Shown: positions 16,022-24,138, counted from the stretch's first letter. The stretch is DNA of 29,759 nucleotides from Planctomycetota bacterium (GCA_020425885.1 JAGQRA010000621.1:1-29759); one strand, 5' to 3'. Notes: generated from the sequence alone by a model not told the origin. Numbers and translations are program-made.

Positions 16022-16027
16022 ATTGTC
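16022..16027 (-). promoter_or_regulatory. Possible -10 element of the aminotransferase gene
   Basis: On the minus strand GACAAT lies exactly 6 nt before the ATG, the same layout as CACAAT before the DUF1028 gene. No good -35 is present, so this is tentative. Confidence 0.25.
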
Positions 16028-16052
16028 GCGCGTTCGGGGCCGAGCGCCCAGC

Positions 16053-16129
16053 TGGCACGCCCGGCAGGATTCGAACCTGCGACCCTCGGTTCCGAAGACC
16101 GATGCTCTATCCAGCTGAGCTACGGGCGC
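16053..16129 (-). tRNA. tRNA-Arg (anticodon TCG)
   Basis: The minus strand folds as a full 77-nt cloverleaf. The acceptor is GCGCCCG with CGGGCGT, giving a G1-U72 wobble. The D stem is GCTC/GAGC. The anticodon stem is TCGGT/ACCGA around the loop CTTCGGA, whose anticodon TCG reads CGA and probably other CGN Arg codons. The T arm is GCAGG TTCGAAT CCTGC, the discriminator is G, and CCA is encoded in the DNA. There is no frame interruption or intron. Confidence 0.95.
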
Positions 16130-16141
16130 ATGCGGCGCGGA

Positions 16142-16170
16142 AGGATAGCCGCCGCCGGCGTTGGCGCAAA
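16142..16170 (-). promoter_or_regulatory. Promoter of the tRNA-Arg gene
   Basis: On the minus strand TTTGCG (16170-16165), a 17-bp spacer and TATCCT (16147-16142) place the start about 7 nt downstream of the -10 element, a few bases before the tRNA 5' end at 16129. Confidence 0.5.
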
Positions 16171-16190
16171 CGCTGACCGGGCGACGGCCG

Positions 16191-16196
16191 TAGCAT
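16191..16196 (+). promoter_or_regulatory. Possible -10 element of the epimerase-like gene
   Basis: TAGCAT ends 8 nt before ATG 16205 and there is no Shine-Dalgarno sequence. No -35 hexamer at normal spacing stands out. Confidence 0.3.
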
Positions 16197-16204
16197 GGCA
16201 GCCG

Positions 16205-17350
16205 ATGACCGTGCCCACCCGCCGTGCCTTCCTCTCGTCCCTGGCCGCAGCCGGAGCCATGGCTCCGTTCGCCAAGGCCGCGACCCCGAGCCGTTCCTCG
16301 CCCGGATCGCTACGGATCCTCGTGCTCGGCGGCACGGCGTTCCTCGGGCCGCCGTTCGTGCGCGCGGCAGTGGCGAAGGGGCACAGCGTGACGCTGTTCA
16401 ATCGCGGCAAGACTGCCCCGGAGATGTTCGCCGATCTCGAGCAGCTGCGCGGTGATCGCGATACCGGCGATCTCGAGGCGTTGAAGGGGACGAAGTTCGA
16501 CGTCGTCGTCGACAACTCGGGCTACGTGCCGGCGCACGTCGCCGCCGTGGCCGAGATGTTCAAGGACATCGCCGCGCACTACCAGTTCATCAGCACGATC
16601 TCGGTCTACGGCGGTTTCGGCGAACGTCCCGAGGCGATCGACGAAACGGTCGAGCCGACCCGGGTCAGCGATGAGGTCGCCGCCGCTGCGAAGACGATCC
16701 GCGAGGCCTACCGGCACTACGGCGCGCTGAAGGCGCGATGCGAGGCGGCGGCCGAGGCGGCGATGCCGGGTCGGGTGTCGAACATCCGCCCGGGTCTGAT
16801 CGTCGGGCCGGGCGACCGCAGCGATCGCTTCACCTGGTGGCCGGTGCGCATCGATCGGGGCGGCGAGGTGCTGGCGCCCGGTGATCGCGACGGTCACTCG
16901 CAGTTCATCGACGTGCGCGACCTGGCGAACTGGATGCTGCACTGCATCGAACAGAACGTGACCGGTGTCATGAACGCGGTCGGGTTCAATGGTCGGGTGT
17001 CGATGGCCGAGGTGCTCGGCGCCTGCAAGTGCGCGACGTCGAAGCCGGTGACGCTGACCTGGGCCAGCGAGGAGTTCCTGCAGGAGAACGGGGTCGGGGC
17101 CTACATGGACATGCCGCTGTGGATCCCGCGCGCGGGACGGAGCATGGTGTCGAACGCGCGCGCCGTGGCCAATGGGCTCGAGTTCCGACCGATCGCCGAC
17201 ACCATTCGCGACACCCTGCATTGGGCCAGGACCGAACGCGGCGAGCGACCGTTCACGCGCACCGGGCTGCGGCCCGAGCGCGAGGCCGAACTGCTGGCCA
17301 AATGGCACGCCAGCCAGGACGGCGGTGAAGCCGGCGGGCAGAAGCGATAG
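16205..17350 (+). CDS. TAT-exported NAD-dependent epimerase/dehydratase-like protein
   Basis: A 381-residue extended-SDR protein. It opens with a twin-arginine signal (RRAFLSSLAAAGAMAPFA, Arg6-Arg7), implying folding with cofactor and export by Tat. The Rossmann loop is GGTAFLG (42-48). The catalytic YxxxK pair is Tyr172 and Lys176 (YGALK), with an upstream STISVYGG strand (130-137) supplying Ser/Thr. Family members include nucleotide-sugar epimerases and atypical SDR proteins. A periplasmic location makes a nucleotide-sugar substrate unlikely, so the reaction is unknown. ATG 16205 was chosen for the TAT signal, though the frame stays open far upstream across the tRNA. The S46 peptidase gene starts 9 bp after its stop, so the two form an operon. 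Confidence 0.85.
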   Translation: MTVPTRRAFLSSLAAAGAMAPFAKAATPSRSSPGSLRILVLGGTAFLGPPFVRAAVAKGHSVTLFNRGKTAPEMFADLEQLRGDRDTGDLEALKGTKFDVVVDNSGYVPAHVAAVAEMFKDIAAHYQFISTISVYGGFGERPEAIDETVEPTRVSDEVAAAAKTIREAYRHYGALKARCEAAAEAAMPGRVSNIRPGLIVGPGDRSDRFTWWPVRIDRGGEVLAPGDRDGHSQFIDVRDLANWMLHCIEQNVTGVMNAVGFNGRVSMAEVLGACKCATSKPVTLTWASEEFLQENGVGAYMDMPLWIPRAGRSMVSNARAVANGLEFRPIADTIRDTLHWARTERGERPFTRTGLRPEREAELLAKWHASQDGGEAGGQKR

Positions 17351-17359
17351 GACACAGCG

Positions 17360-19378
17360 ATGCGGTTGCGAACCTACCTCCTCACCCTCCTCGCCGGCCT
17401 CGGGATCGCGGTTTGCGCCGAGACCCAGGACGAGCTCGGCCTCGGCAAGATGTGGACCTTCGAACGGCCACCGCTCGCCTACCTGAAGCGCGAGTACGGC
17501 TTCGCGCCGGACGCGGCGTGGTGGAATCGGGTGCGGCTGGCATCGCTGCGTTTCGGCCGCGGCTGTTCGGCCTCGTTCGTCTCGCCCGAGGGTCTGATCC
17601 TGACCAATCATCACTGCGCGCGCGGCAAGATCGCCGAGGTGCAGGGGGCGAATGACTGGGTGCGGGACGGCTTCGTCGCGCGCGACCGCGCCGATGAAGT
17701 GCCGTTGCCGGGGCTCACGGTGCAGCAGCTGGTGGCGATGCACGACGTGACCGCGACGGTGACCGCGGGCGTGCGCGACGACATGGCGGCCGATGAAGCC
17801 GAGCGCGTGCGACGGGCCAATCAGGATCGGGTGTTGGCCGCCGCGCGGCGCGAGCATCCCGAGTTCGAACCGCAGCTGGTCAGCCTGTTCCAGGGCGGCG
17901 CGTGGCAGCTCTATCAGTATCGCGTCTACGACGACATCCGATTGGTCATGGCGCCGCATCTGCAGGTGTCCCACTTCGGCGGTGACTACGACAACTTCGT
18001 CTTCCCGCGCTATGCGATCGACTTCGCGTTCTGTCGGGCCTACGTCGACGGCGAGCCGGCCGACACCTCGACCTTCCACCTGCCGTGGAGTGACGGTCCC
18101 GAGGCCGGCGAGCTGGTGTTCCTGACGGGGAATCCCGGCGGCACGCAACGGCTGCTGACGAAGGCGCAGCTCGAGTACCAGCGCGACGCCCGCTATCCCC
18201 GGATCCGCGAGTTGATCGACAACCGCATCGAGATCCTGCGCGAGTTCGCCGCGCGCGACGCCGAGCAGGAGAAGCGGCTGCGGACGATGATCCTCGGCCT
18301 CGAGAACGGCCAGAAGCTGTATCGCGGCGAGCACGGTGCGTTGCGCGACCCGGTGTTCATGGCGCGCAAGGAGAGCGCGGAGCATGCATTCCAGACGAGG
18401 GCAGCGGCGACCGGCGCGGATCTAGGGCTGTGGAGCCGGATCTCGGCGCTGATGCACGAGAAGACGGAACTCGAGGGGCGCGTCAACTTCCACTCGGCCG
18501 GTGGCCTGCCGTTGCTGATGCGGGCGTTGGCGGTGCTCGAGTACGCCGAGACCGGCGACGAGGACGCGGCCATGAAGGCTCGGGAAACGGATTGTCGGCG
18601 CGATCCGGTGCGTGAGGCCTTCAGCGTGGATCACCTGGTCCGGGCCCGGAACTGGCTGGCCGAGGACGATCCGTTGCTGCACGCCTTGCTCGACGGTCGC
18701 GACCCCGAGGTAGCCGCGAAGCAACTGCTCGATTCGAGCCACCTCGGCGAATCGGGATTCCTCGAGGACCTTCTCGGCGGTGGCGCAGAGGTGATCGCGG
18801 CGAGCGACGATCCGGCGCTGATCGCCGCCAGGACCCTGCGGCCGCTGATGCAGGCCGCCCAGGCGGCGCAGGCCGCGATCGAGGCGCGCGAGGCCCAGCT
18901 GGGCACGGAGATCGCCAAGCTGCTGTTCGCGGTCTACGGCGACGAGGTCTCACCGGACGCGACCTTCACGCTACGCATCAGCGATGGCCGCGTCCTCGGC
19001 TATCCCTACAACGGCTCCATCGCGCCGTGGCGCACCGTGTTCCACGGCATGTTCGCCCGCCACGCCGAGTTCGACGGGGTGCACCCGTTCGACCTGCCGG
19101 CGGAATGGTTGCGGGCCGAGGGTCGCATCGACATGCAGGCCGCGGTCGACTTCGTCTGCACGGTCGATTCGACGGGCGGCAACTCGGGCAGCCCCGTGAT
19201 CAACTCGCGCGGCGAACTCGTCGGCCTGCTGTTCGACGGCAACATCGAATCGCTCGCCAACGAGTTCCTCTACGGTGAGCGGGTCGAGCGCAGCATCTGC
19301 GTCCACCCGCAGGGCATCGTCGAGGCCCTGCGCAAGGTCTACGACGCAACCCGCCTGCTCCGCGAATTGGCGCGTTAG
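17360..19378 (+). CDS. S46-family dipeptidyl peptidase (DPP7/DPP11-like)
   Basis: A 672-residue secreted serine exopeptidase that removes dipeptides from peptide N-termini. It has a signal peptide (about 1-20). The chymotrypsin-like triad is His84/85 (in ILTNHHC), Asp209 (in FGGDYDNFVFPRY) and Ser609 (in TGGNSGSPVIN), with the large helical domain typical of S46 between Asp and Ser. The length is close to the family norm of about 700. Downstream of Ser609 the sequence LLFDGNIESL matches the family. I cannot tell from sequence alone whether it prefers hydrophobic (DPP7) or acidic (DPP11) residues. The start ATG has AGGA 6-7 nt upstream, formed within the stop region of the epimerase-like gene. 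It probably feeds dipeptide uptake together with other secreted proteases such as the S8 enzyme in this window. Confidence 0.92.
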   Translation: MRLRTYLLTLLAGLGIAVCAETQDELGLGKMWTFERPPLAYLKREYGFAPDAAWWNRVRLASLRFGRGCSASFVSPEGLILTNHHCARGKIAEVQGANDWVRDGFVARDRADEVPLPGLTVQQLVAMHDVTATVTAGVRDDMAADEAERVRRANQDRVLAAARREHPEFEPQLVSLFQGGAWQLYQYRVYDDIRLVMAPHLQVSHFGGDYDNFVFPRYAIDFAFCRAYVDGEPADTSTFHLPWSDGPEAGELVFLTGNPGGTQRLLTKAQLEYQRDARYPRIRELIDNRIEILREFAARDAEQEKRLRTMILGLENGQKLYRGEHGALRDPVFMARKESAEHAFQTRAAATGADLGLWSRISALMHEKTELEGRVNFHSAGGLPLLMRALAVLEYAETGDEDAAMKARETDCRRDPVREAFSVDHLVRARNWLAEDDPLLHALLDGRDPEVAAKQLLDSSHLGESGFLEDLLGGGAEVIAASDDPALIAARTLRPLMQAAQAAQAAIEAREAQLGTEIAKLLFAVYGDEVSPDATFTLRISDGRVLGYPYNGSIAPWRTVFHGMFARHAEFDGVHPFDLPAEWLRAEGRIDMQAAVDFVCTVDSTGGNSGSPVINSRGELVGLLFDGNIESLANEFLYGERVERSICVHPQGIVEALRKVYDATRLLRELAR

Positions 19379-19429
19379 TACGGTGCCGGGACCAGATCGC
19401 ACCTGTGGATTCTGGTCCTGGCACCGTAC
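19378..19429. terminator. Long near-perfect hairpin between convergent genes (terminator or REP-like)
   Basis: Two 19-nt arms (19378-19396 and 19411-19429) pair throughout apart from one G-T wobble, around a 14-nt loop. The outer part is GTACGGTGCC/GGCACCGTAC. It begins at the last base of the S46 stop codon and ends just before the stop of the convergent lipoprotein gene, so it fits a two-way terminator. It lacks a T-run, and its form also resembles a REP element. Confidence 0.6.
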
Positions 19430-19432
19430 GTA

Positions 19433-21682
19433 CTACCCGTCCGACTGGAGCACGCCGCCGACGTAGAGCGGGGCGGCGGTGATCGTCGGCATCGCGCCGA
19501 TGGCGGGGTCGGTCCACGGCGCCGAGGTCGGCGCGCTCAGCGGAGTGCCGAGGTCGAAACCCTGGGCGGCGAAGACCGTGTTCGGATCGTTGACCGAGAC
19601 CATCACCTGTTCACCCTCGAGCTGCTTGACCTTGTAGGTGTTCTGGCCCGCGGTCAGGGTCGTGCCCGTCGGGATGTTGAACGCGGGATACCAGCGGTGA
19701 TCCTCCGAGCTCTCGTCGTACGGAATGCCGTGCAGATCCATGCCGGTCCATTCGAGGAAGAAGGTGCGGCCGTCGTAGGGTGAGCCCTGCTCGCTGTGGG
19801 TGTAGGTGAACCGCAGCGGTTCGTCGAAGGTGACGTAGTTGCCGTCCGCGTCCTTCAGCGTGCGCAGCTGGTTCCAGTCGTTGCTGCCGATGGTCCATTC
19901 GTAGGTCGTCGTCTGGTTCGGCATCTCGTTGAACGAAGTCAACGCCGTCGCGAACAACGGGCCGCAGTTGAGGCCGTAGGTGCCCGGGCCCGAGTTGACG
20001 GTCACGCCGGTGCCGAAGTTCACGTCGACGCTGCCGAGCTGCAGCATCAGCGTCTCCTTGTCGAAGACGTAGACCTGGTTGCCGGTGTTGACGTCGGTCG
20101 CGTCGGGCAGGTAAGGCGTCTCCGCGTTCTGCCAGTTGGCCTGGTTCGAGGTGATGTTGGCGCGCAGCATGTGGAAGTAGCCATGCAACGTCAGGTCGCC
20201 ATTGGCGAGTTCGGGCGAATCCGCGTTGATCGTCGTCGACGACCAGACGAAGGCCGGGACGCTGCCGTTCAGGGTCGCCGGCCAGGCGAACTCGACGCTG
20301 CCGCGGGCCTGGCTCCAGGTGTTGACCCACTGCCCGGTCGAGAACGAGCCGGCGATGCTGACCTGTGAGGACTCGGGCGTCCACTGGCCGTTGCTGCGGG
20401 TGGCGACGCGGACGAAGTCGGCACCGGTGAAGCGGGCCCGGATCTCCTGTCCGAGAGTGGAATCGAACATCTCGAGGTCCTCGTTCTGGATGTCGGCGAG
20501 CGTGATCGCGGCGCGCGAACGCTTCTCGAGCCGGCCGGGCACGGTGACGACCGTGTAGGGCGTCAGCGTGTTGTTGGCGCGGCCGCGGCGATAGACCGTC
20601 ATGCCGTTGGTCAGCGTGACGTTCTCCGGGAACCAGATGCCGTGGAAGCCGGCCCAGCCGTAGTTGCCATTGACGTCTTCGACCGGGAAGCCGGACATCC
20701 GCACGACGCGGTCCTCGGTCGTGGCGTCGTAGAGTCCGTAGCGGAACACGTAGGAATCGAAGTTGGATCGATCCTTGACGTCGAGCGAGTTGCCGTTGGT
20801 CACGTCCTCGAGGGCGACGTAGCTGGCGTTGAACTGCAGCTGGTACTCGCCTGCTTCGGTGAAGCTGCCGCCGCCCATGCCGGGCACGTTGTTGGCGGCG
20901 TACTTGTATTCGGAGTAGGCGCGGCCGCTGTCGTCGCCGGGATTGCCGACGACGTGGACGCGCTCGCGGGTGTGGAACTCACCCGACGGCACGGTGCCGT
21001 CCGGGTCGCCGTGCCACATGTAGAACTCGACTTCGGTCTGGGTGTCGAGGCCCTCGACCGTGCGCAGGTAGCCCTGGAAGATCGTGTCGGTGCTGGTCGA
21101 GGCGGCCTCCCGCGGCAGGCACTTGAAGTGCAGCGAGAAGCTGCCGAGCGGCTTGCTGTCCGACGGCTCCTCGTTGACGGTCAATCGACCGTAGATGGTG
21201 GCCGGGATGTCCTGGCCCATCGCGTCGTCCTGCTCGATCCAGAACTTGACGACCTGCGGGTCGGAGTTGCTCGCGCGCGTCGATTCGACGTTCCACTTCT
21301 CGTAGCTGGGGCCCGACTGGCCGCGCTCGCCGCCGCCGCCACCGCGGCTCTCGTCCGCGACGAGGCAACGATAAGGACCGAGGTTGGTCTGGTCGGTGTA
21401 GTGCGTCTGGCTCAGCGAGCCGAGGATCATGTTGACCGTGTCCAGCGTCTCCATCGAGTCGTCGCGCACCCACATGCGCGTCTGATCGGTGACGTATGGG
21501 CTGCCGGCGACGGCCCGCACTCCGCGCGGCAGCCGGGCGGCCGAGTTCGAACCGGTGCTCGATTCGACGATCGTGACCTGCTGCGGCCCCGACAGGCCTT
21601 GGACAGGATCGGAAGAACCCCCGCTGCCGCAGGCGGCGAACGCGAGGACGATGCAGATAGGAACGTGCTTGAGTCTGATCAT
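19433..21682 (-). CDS. Large hypothetical lipoprotein
   Basis: A 749-residue protein with a basic N-terminus (MIRLKHVP) and a short hydrophobic signal ending AFAAC, placing the acylated Cys at position 18, so it is predicted to be membrane-anchored outside the cytoplasm. After a Ser/Gly-rich linker the body is rich in aromatic and polar residues (many W, Y, N, T) with an overall beta look. A Gly5 stretch lies near residue 117, and early in the body are METLDTVNMILGSLSQTHY and LGPYRCLV. I recognise no enzymatic motif and no named family. The start is firm, because GGAG and AAGG elements lie 7-14 nt before ATG 21682. It appears to be a single-gene unit ending in the shared hairpin. Confidence 0.8.
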   Translation of the reverse strand: MIRLKHVPICIVLAFAACGSGGSSDPVQGLSGPQQVTIVESSTGSNSAARLPRGVRAVAGSPYVTDQTRMWVRDDSMETLDTVNMILGSLSQTHYTDQTNLGPYRCLVADESRGGGGGERGQSGPSYEKWNVESTRASNSDPQVVKFWIEQDDAMGQDIPATIYGRLTVNEEPSDSKPLGSFSLHFKCLPREAASTSTDTIFQGYLRTVEGLDTQTEVEFYMWHGDPDGTVPSGEFHTRERVHVVGNPGDDSGRAYSEYKYAANNVPGMGGGSFTEAGEYQLQFNASYVALEDVTNGNSLDVKDRSNFDSYVFRYGLYDATTEDRVVRMSGFPVEDVNGNYGWAGFHGIWFPENVTLTNGMTVYRRGRANNTLTPYTVVTVPGRLEKRSRAAITLADIQNEDLEMFDSTLGQEIRARFTGADFVRVATRSNGQWTPESSQVSIAGSFSTGQWVNTWSQARGSVEFAWPATLNGSVPAFVWSSTTINADSPELANGDLTLHGYFHMLRANITSNQANWQNAETPYLPDATDVNTGNQVYVFDKETLMLQLGSVDVNFGTGVTVNSGPGTYGLNCGPLFATALTSFNEMPNQTTTYEWTIGSNDWNQLRTLKDADGNYVTFDEPLRFTYTHSEQGSPYDGRTFFLEWTGMDLHGIPYDESSEDHRWYPAFNIPTGTTLTAGQNTYKVKQLEGEQVMVSVNDPNTVFAAQGFDLGTPLSAPTSAPWTDPAIGAMPTITAAPLYVGGVLQSDG

Positions 21683-21753
21683 GGGCTGGCCTTCTCCAGG
21701 GGCATGCGGCGACCCGTTCGCCGCTGAGCCACGGCCATCGGTAGCTACGCCAT

Positions 21754-21774
21754 GGGGAATCGAGCCGATTCCCC
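21754..21774. terminator. Short perfect hairpin upstream of the lipoprotein gene
   Basis: GGGGAATCG (21754-21762), a 3-nt loop and CGATTCCCC (21766-21774) make a perfect 9-bp stem. It lies 62 bp downstream of the mqnE stop and 71 bp upstream of the lipoprotein gene. It could end the mqnE transcript, but no T-run follows in that direction; the short GAGTTT lies on the other side. Confidence 0.4.
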
Positions 21775-21823
21775 GAGTTTCCCAGTACGCGAGCGGTCAG
21801 GCCGCGATGCGAGCAGGCTCGGC

Positions 21824-21856
21824 CCGCGGCCCCGATCTAGACCGCGGCCCCGATCT
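21824..21856. repeat. 15-bp direct repeat across the mqnE stop codon
   Basis: CCGCGGCCCCGATCT occurs at 21824-21838 and 21842-21856, an exact copy with an 18-bp (six-codon) period. The mqnE stop codon (21837-21839) falls at the junction, so the copy beyond it repeats the last codons (EIGAA) in frame. Confidence 0.6.
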
Positions 21857-22976
21857 CGTCATAGGTCGTCGAGCGCTGCACCGGCTCGTAGCCGGCCTCT
21901 CGGATCAGATGCTCGATCTGCCCGACGTCGAGCGCCTCGGGCTCGGTCGTGCCGGCGTCATGGGTGATCTTCTCCTCGGTCACCGTGCCGTCGATGTCGT
22001 TGGCGCCGAAGCTCAGGGCGGTCTGTGCCGACTCCCGGGTCAGCATGATCCAGTACGCCTTGATGTGCGGGAAGTTGTCGAGCATCAGGCGGCTGGCGGC
22101 GATCGAGCGCTGGTCGAGGAAGCCGGTGGTGACGTGGCCGTAGTTCTGCAGGTCGGTGTGGTATGGCCAGAATGCCAGCGGGATGTAGGCCATGAAACCG
22201 CCGCAGTCGTCCTGCAGCTCGCGCAGCTTGATGAGGTGGTGCACGCGCTCCTCGACCTTCTCGATGTGGCCATAGAGCATCGTGGCGTTCATCTTGAAGC
22301 CATGCTGTTGGACCTTGCGCGCCGTGGCGAGCCAGCGATCGGGGCCCATCTTGTCGCGGAACACGGCGCGGTGCACCCGATCGACCAGGACCTCGGCGCC
22401 GCCACCCGGGCACGATCCGAGCCCGGCCTCGCGCAGGTCGGCGAACACCTCGTCCTCGCTCTTGCCCGAGATCGCGAGCATGTGCTCGATCTCGACCATC
22501 GTGAAGGCCTTGACATGGATGTCAGGCCGCGCCGCCTTCGCCGCCCTGACGATGTCGATGTAGTACTCGTAGGGCATCGTCGGGTGGATGCCGGCGACCA
22601 TGTGGACCTCGGTGACCGGGCGATGCAGCTGCTCCCGCACCTTCTCGGCGACGATCTCGGGTGTCATCAGGTAGGCACGATCCTCGCCTTCCTTGGCGGC
22701 GAACGCGCAGAACTTGCACGAGTACTGGCAGATGTTGGTGTAGTTGACGTGCTGGTTGATGTTGAAGAACGTCTTGCGGCCGTGCCGCTGTATGCGCACG
22801 CGATGCGCCATCAGGCCGATGGCGGCGAGGTGTGGCGATTCGAACAGTCGGACGCCGTCCTCGAACGACAGCCGCTCGCCGGCCCGCACCTTGACGTCGA
22901 TGTCGCCGAGTCCGGCCTTGTGGATCAGGGCGGTGGCCAGGGACTCGTCGAGGTGGGTGTAGGTGTGGGCGGTCAT
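21837..22976 (-). CDS. mqnE: Aminodeoxyfutalosine synthase (radical SAM)
   Basis: A 379-residue radical-SAM enzyme of the futalosine menaquinone pathway, joining a chorismate-derived enolpyruvyl benzoate to SAM to give aminodeoxyfutalosine. The 4Fe-4S cluster Cys residues are Cys83, Cys87 and Cys90 (CQYSCKFC, the CxxxCxxC pattern). Other MqnE-like landmarks are FNINQHVNYTN, GGGAEVLVDRVHR, NATMLYGHIE and LSFGANDIDGTVTEEKITHDAG. These fit MqnE better than MqnC or the FO-synthase subunit CofH. ATG 22976 was chosen because the family N-terminus begins there and a promoter lies just upstream, although the frame continues 13 codons further. No other mqn gene is in the window. It is divergent from the secreted-protein operon across 122 bp. 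Confidence 0.92.
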   Translation of the reverse strand: MTAHTYTHLDESLATALIHKAGLGDIDVKVRAGERLSFEDGVRLFESPHLAAIGLMAHRVRIQRHGRKTFFNINQHVNYTNICQYSCKFCAFAAKEGEDRAYLMTPEIVAEKVREQLHRPVTEVHMVAGIHPTMPYEYYIDIVRAAKAARPDIHVKAFTMVEIEHMLAISGKSEDEVFADLREAGLGSCPGGGAEVLVDRVHRAVFRDKMGPDRWLATARKVQQHGFKMNATMLYGHIEKVEERVHHLIKLRELQDDCGGFMAYIPLAFWPYHTDLQNYGHVTTGFLDQRSIAASRLMLDNFPHIKAYWIMLTRESAQTALSFGANDIDGTVTEEKITHDAGTTEPEALDVGQIEHLIREAGYEPVQRSTTYDEIGAAV

Positions 22977-22986
22977 CGGGGCGAAG

Positions 22987-23015
22987 AGGGTATGGCGACG
23001 CGGCGGGGGCTGCAA
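22987..23015 (-). promoter_or_regulatory. Promoter of mqnE
   Basis: On the minus strand TTGCAG (23015-23010), a 17-bp spacer and TACCCT (22992-22987) end 10 nt before ATG 22976. Transcription would start within a few bases of the ATG, so the mRNA is probably almost leaderless. Confidence 0.45.
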
Positions 23016-23040
23016 CTCGCGAGGGCCGGTGGCAGCGAGG

Positions 23041-23046
23041 TATCAT
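23041..23046 (+). promoter_or_regulatory. Possible -10 element of the three-gene operon
   Basis: TATCAT lies 52 nt before ATG 23099 and is the best -10 match in the divergent gap. A clear -35 at 16-18 bp is missing, which would suit an ECF-type or activated promoter as well as chance. It also overlaps an in-frame ATG at 23045, arguing for the later start. Confidence 0.35.
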
Positions 23047-23098
23047 GGCCGCCGCGGCCGTCGCGCCGAATCGCCTGCCCATCGTCGAGAATTCCAGC

Positions 23099-24118
23099 AT
23101 GCGTCAGACCAGCCTCGTTTTCCTCGCCTTCGCTTCCGGCCTCTCGGCCCAGACCACCATCGCCATGACCGCGGCGACGCCGATCGCTGCCATCACGAGC
23201 GCGGCGGGCGGGGCCGTGACCTGGGACGGTATTCCGTCAGGGCGTGCGATCGGTTCCTCGCCCAACAACGTCTTCCTGTCGACCAGCCAATCGCCGACCG
23301 GCGTCTACCTCAGCGCGTCGACGATCATCTACCCGACGCAGAGCTACAACGGCGGCATCGGCTTCAACTTCTTCGAACGCGCCTACGCGCGTGGCGGCAT
23401 CAATGACGTCGCCGGCTCCTCGGCGTCGCCGGCGCAGGCCGGCGCGGCGCCGGGGCCGCATGCGGTCCTCGCGACCTATGCGACGGCGCCCGGCACCGTT
23501 GGCAACATCGTCGTGTCGTTCCGCAACAACGGTAACAGCACGGTTAGGGCCGTGGTCGATGTCGACAACGACGGCACCAACGAGGTCGATCAGTCCGTCG
23601 CCGGCAGCATCTCGATCCCCTACACGATCGGCGCCAGCGGCCAGGTCGTGGTCCGCGTCAGCAACGAGTGTCACGCCAAGGGCAATGGCACGAGCACGCT
23701 GCAGTACACCTGGACCGAGATGTGGGTCGCCTTCATGCCGGACCTGACAGCGACGTGCACGATCACGAGCTACGGTGCGGGTTGCGGCGGCGTCCAGGCC
23801 ACCGGGACCGAGGTCGTCACCGGCAGCCAGCGCACGCTCAACGTGACCGCCACCGGTTGCTTCGCCAGCAATCCGGTGATCGTCGCCACCGGATCGCAGC
23901 GGATCCAGCTGCCGCTGCTCGGTGGCTGTTCGCTGCTCTGCAATGCCGAAGGTGTCGCCCTCGCATCGGCCGATGCCTCGGGCAGCGCCACGGTCTCCTG
24001 GGCGATCCCGGCGACCGTGATCGGCACGACCTACGTGCAGATGCTGCCGATCGCGCTCAGCAACGGCGCACTCGTGCTGAAGGCGAGCAACGGCGTCGAC
24101 ATCACCTGCACCCATTAG
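23099..24118 (+). CDS. Small secreted protein with C-terminal Gly/Cys-rich beta module
   Basis: A 339-residue exported protein. The signal peptide is residues 1-18 (MRQTSLVFLAFASGLSAQ). Residues 20-210 are Ser/Thr/Gly/Asn-rich and beta-like, with a DVDNDGTNEVDQS stretch that resembles a calcium-binding loop. The last 110 or so residues begin SYGAGCGG and contain paired Cys residues (GGCSLLC, ending ITCTH), a module common at the ends of planctomycete secreted proteins. No catalytic motif is visible. ATG 23099 was preferred over 23045 because the signal peptide starts there. The next gene begins 20 bp after its stop, so it is the first gene of an operon that ends with the sigma-factor fusion. 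It could be the sensed or sorted product of that system, but this is speculation. Confidence 0.8.
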   Translation: MRQTSLVFLAFASGLSAQTTIAMTAATPIAAITSAAGGAVTWDGIPSGRAIGSSPNNVFLSTSQSPTGVYLSASTIIYPTQSYNGGIGFNFFERAYARGGINDVAGSSASPAQAGAAPGPHAVLATYATAPGTVGNIVVSFRNNGNSTVRAVVDVDNDGTNEVDQSVAGSISIPYTIGASGQVVVRVSNECHAKGNGTSTLQYTWTEMWVAFMPDLTATCTITSYGAGCGGVQATGTEVVTGSQRTLNVTATGCFASNPVIVATGSQRIQLPLLGGCSLLCNAEGVALASADASGSATVSWAIPATVIGTTYVQMLPIALSNGALVLKASNGVDITCTH

Positions 24119-24138
24119 TCCGGCACGCCCACTGCTGA

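Noticed and set aside
15023..16204. Upstream extension of the epimerase-like frame across the tRNA and aminotransferase gene
   Set aside because: It runs antisense through a tRNA and a PLP-enzyme gene; the TAT signal at 16205 marks the start.
16310..18385. Long minus-strand open frame opposite the epimerase-like and S46 genes
   Set aside because: It lies opposite two genes with complete catalytic motifs, and its composition is typical of an antisense shadow.
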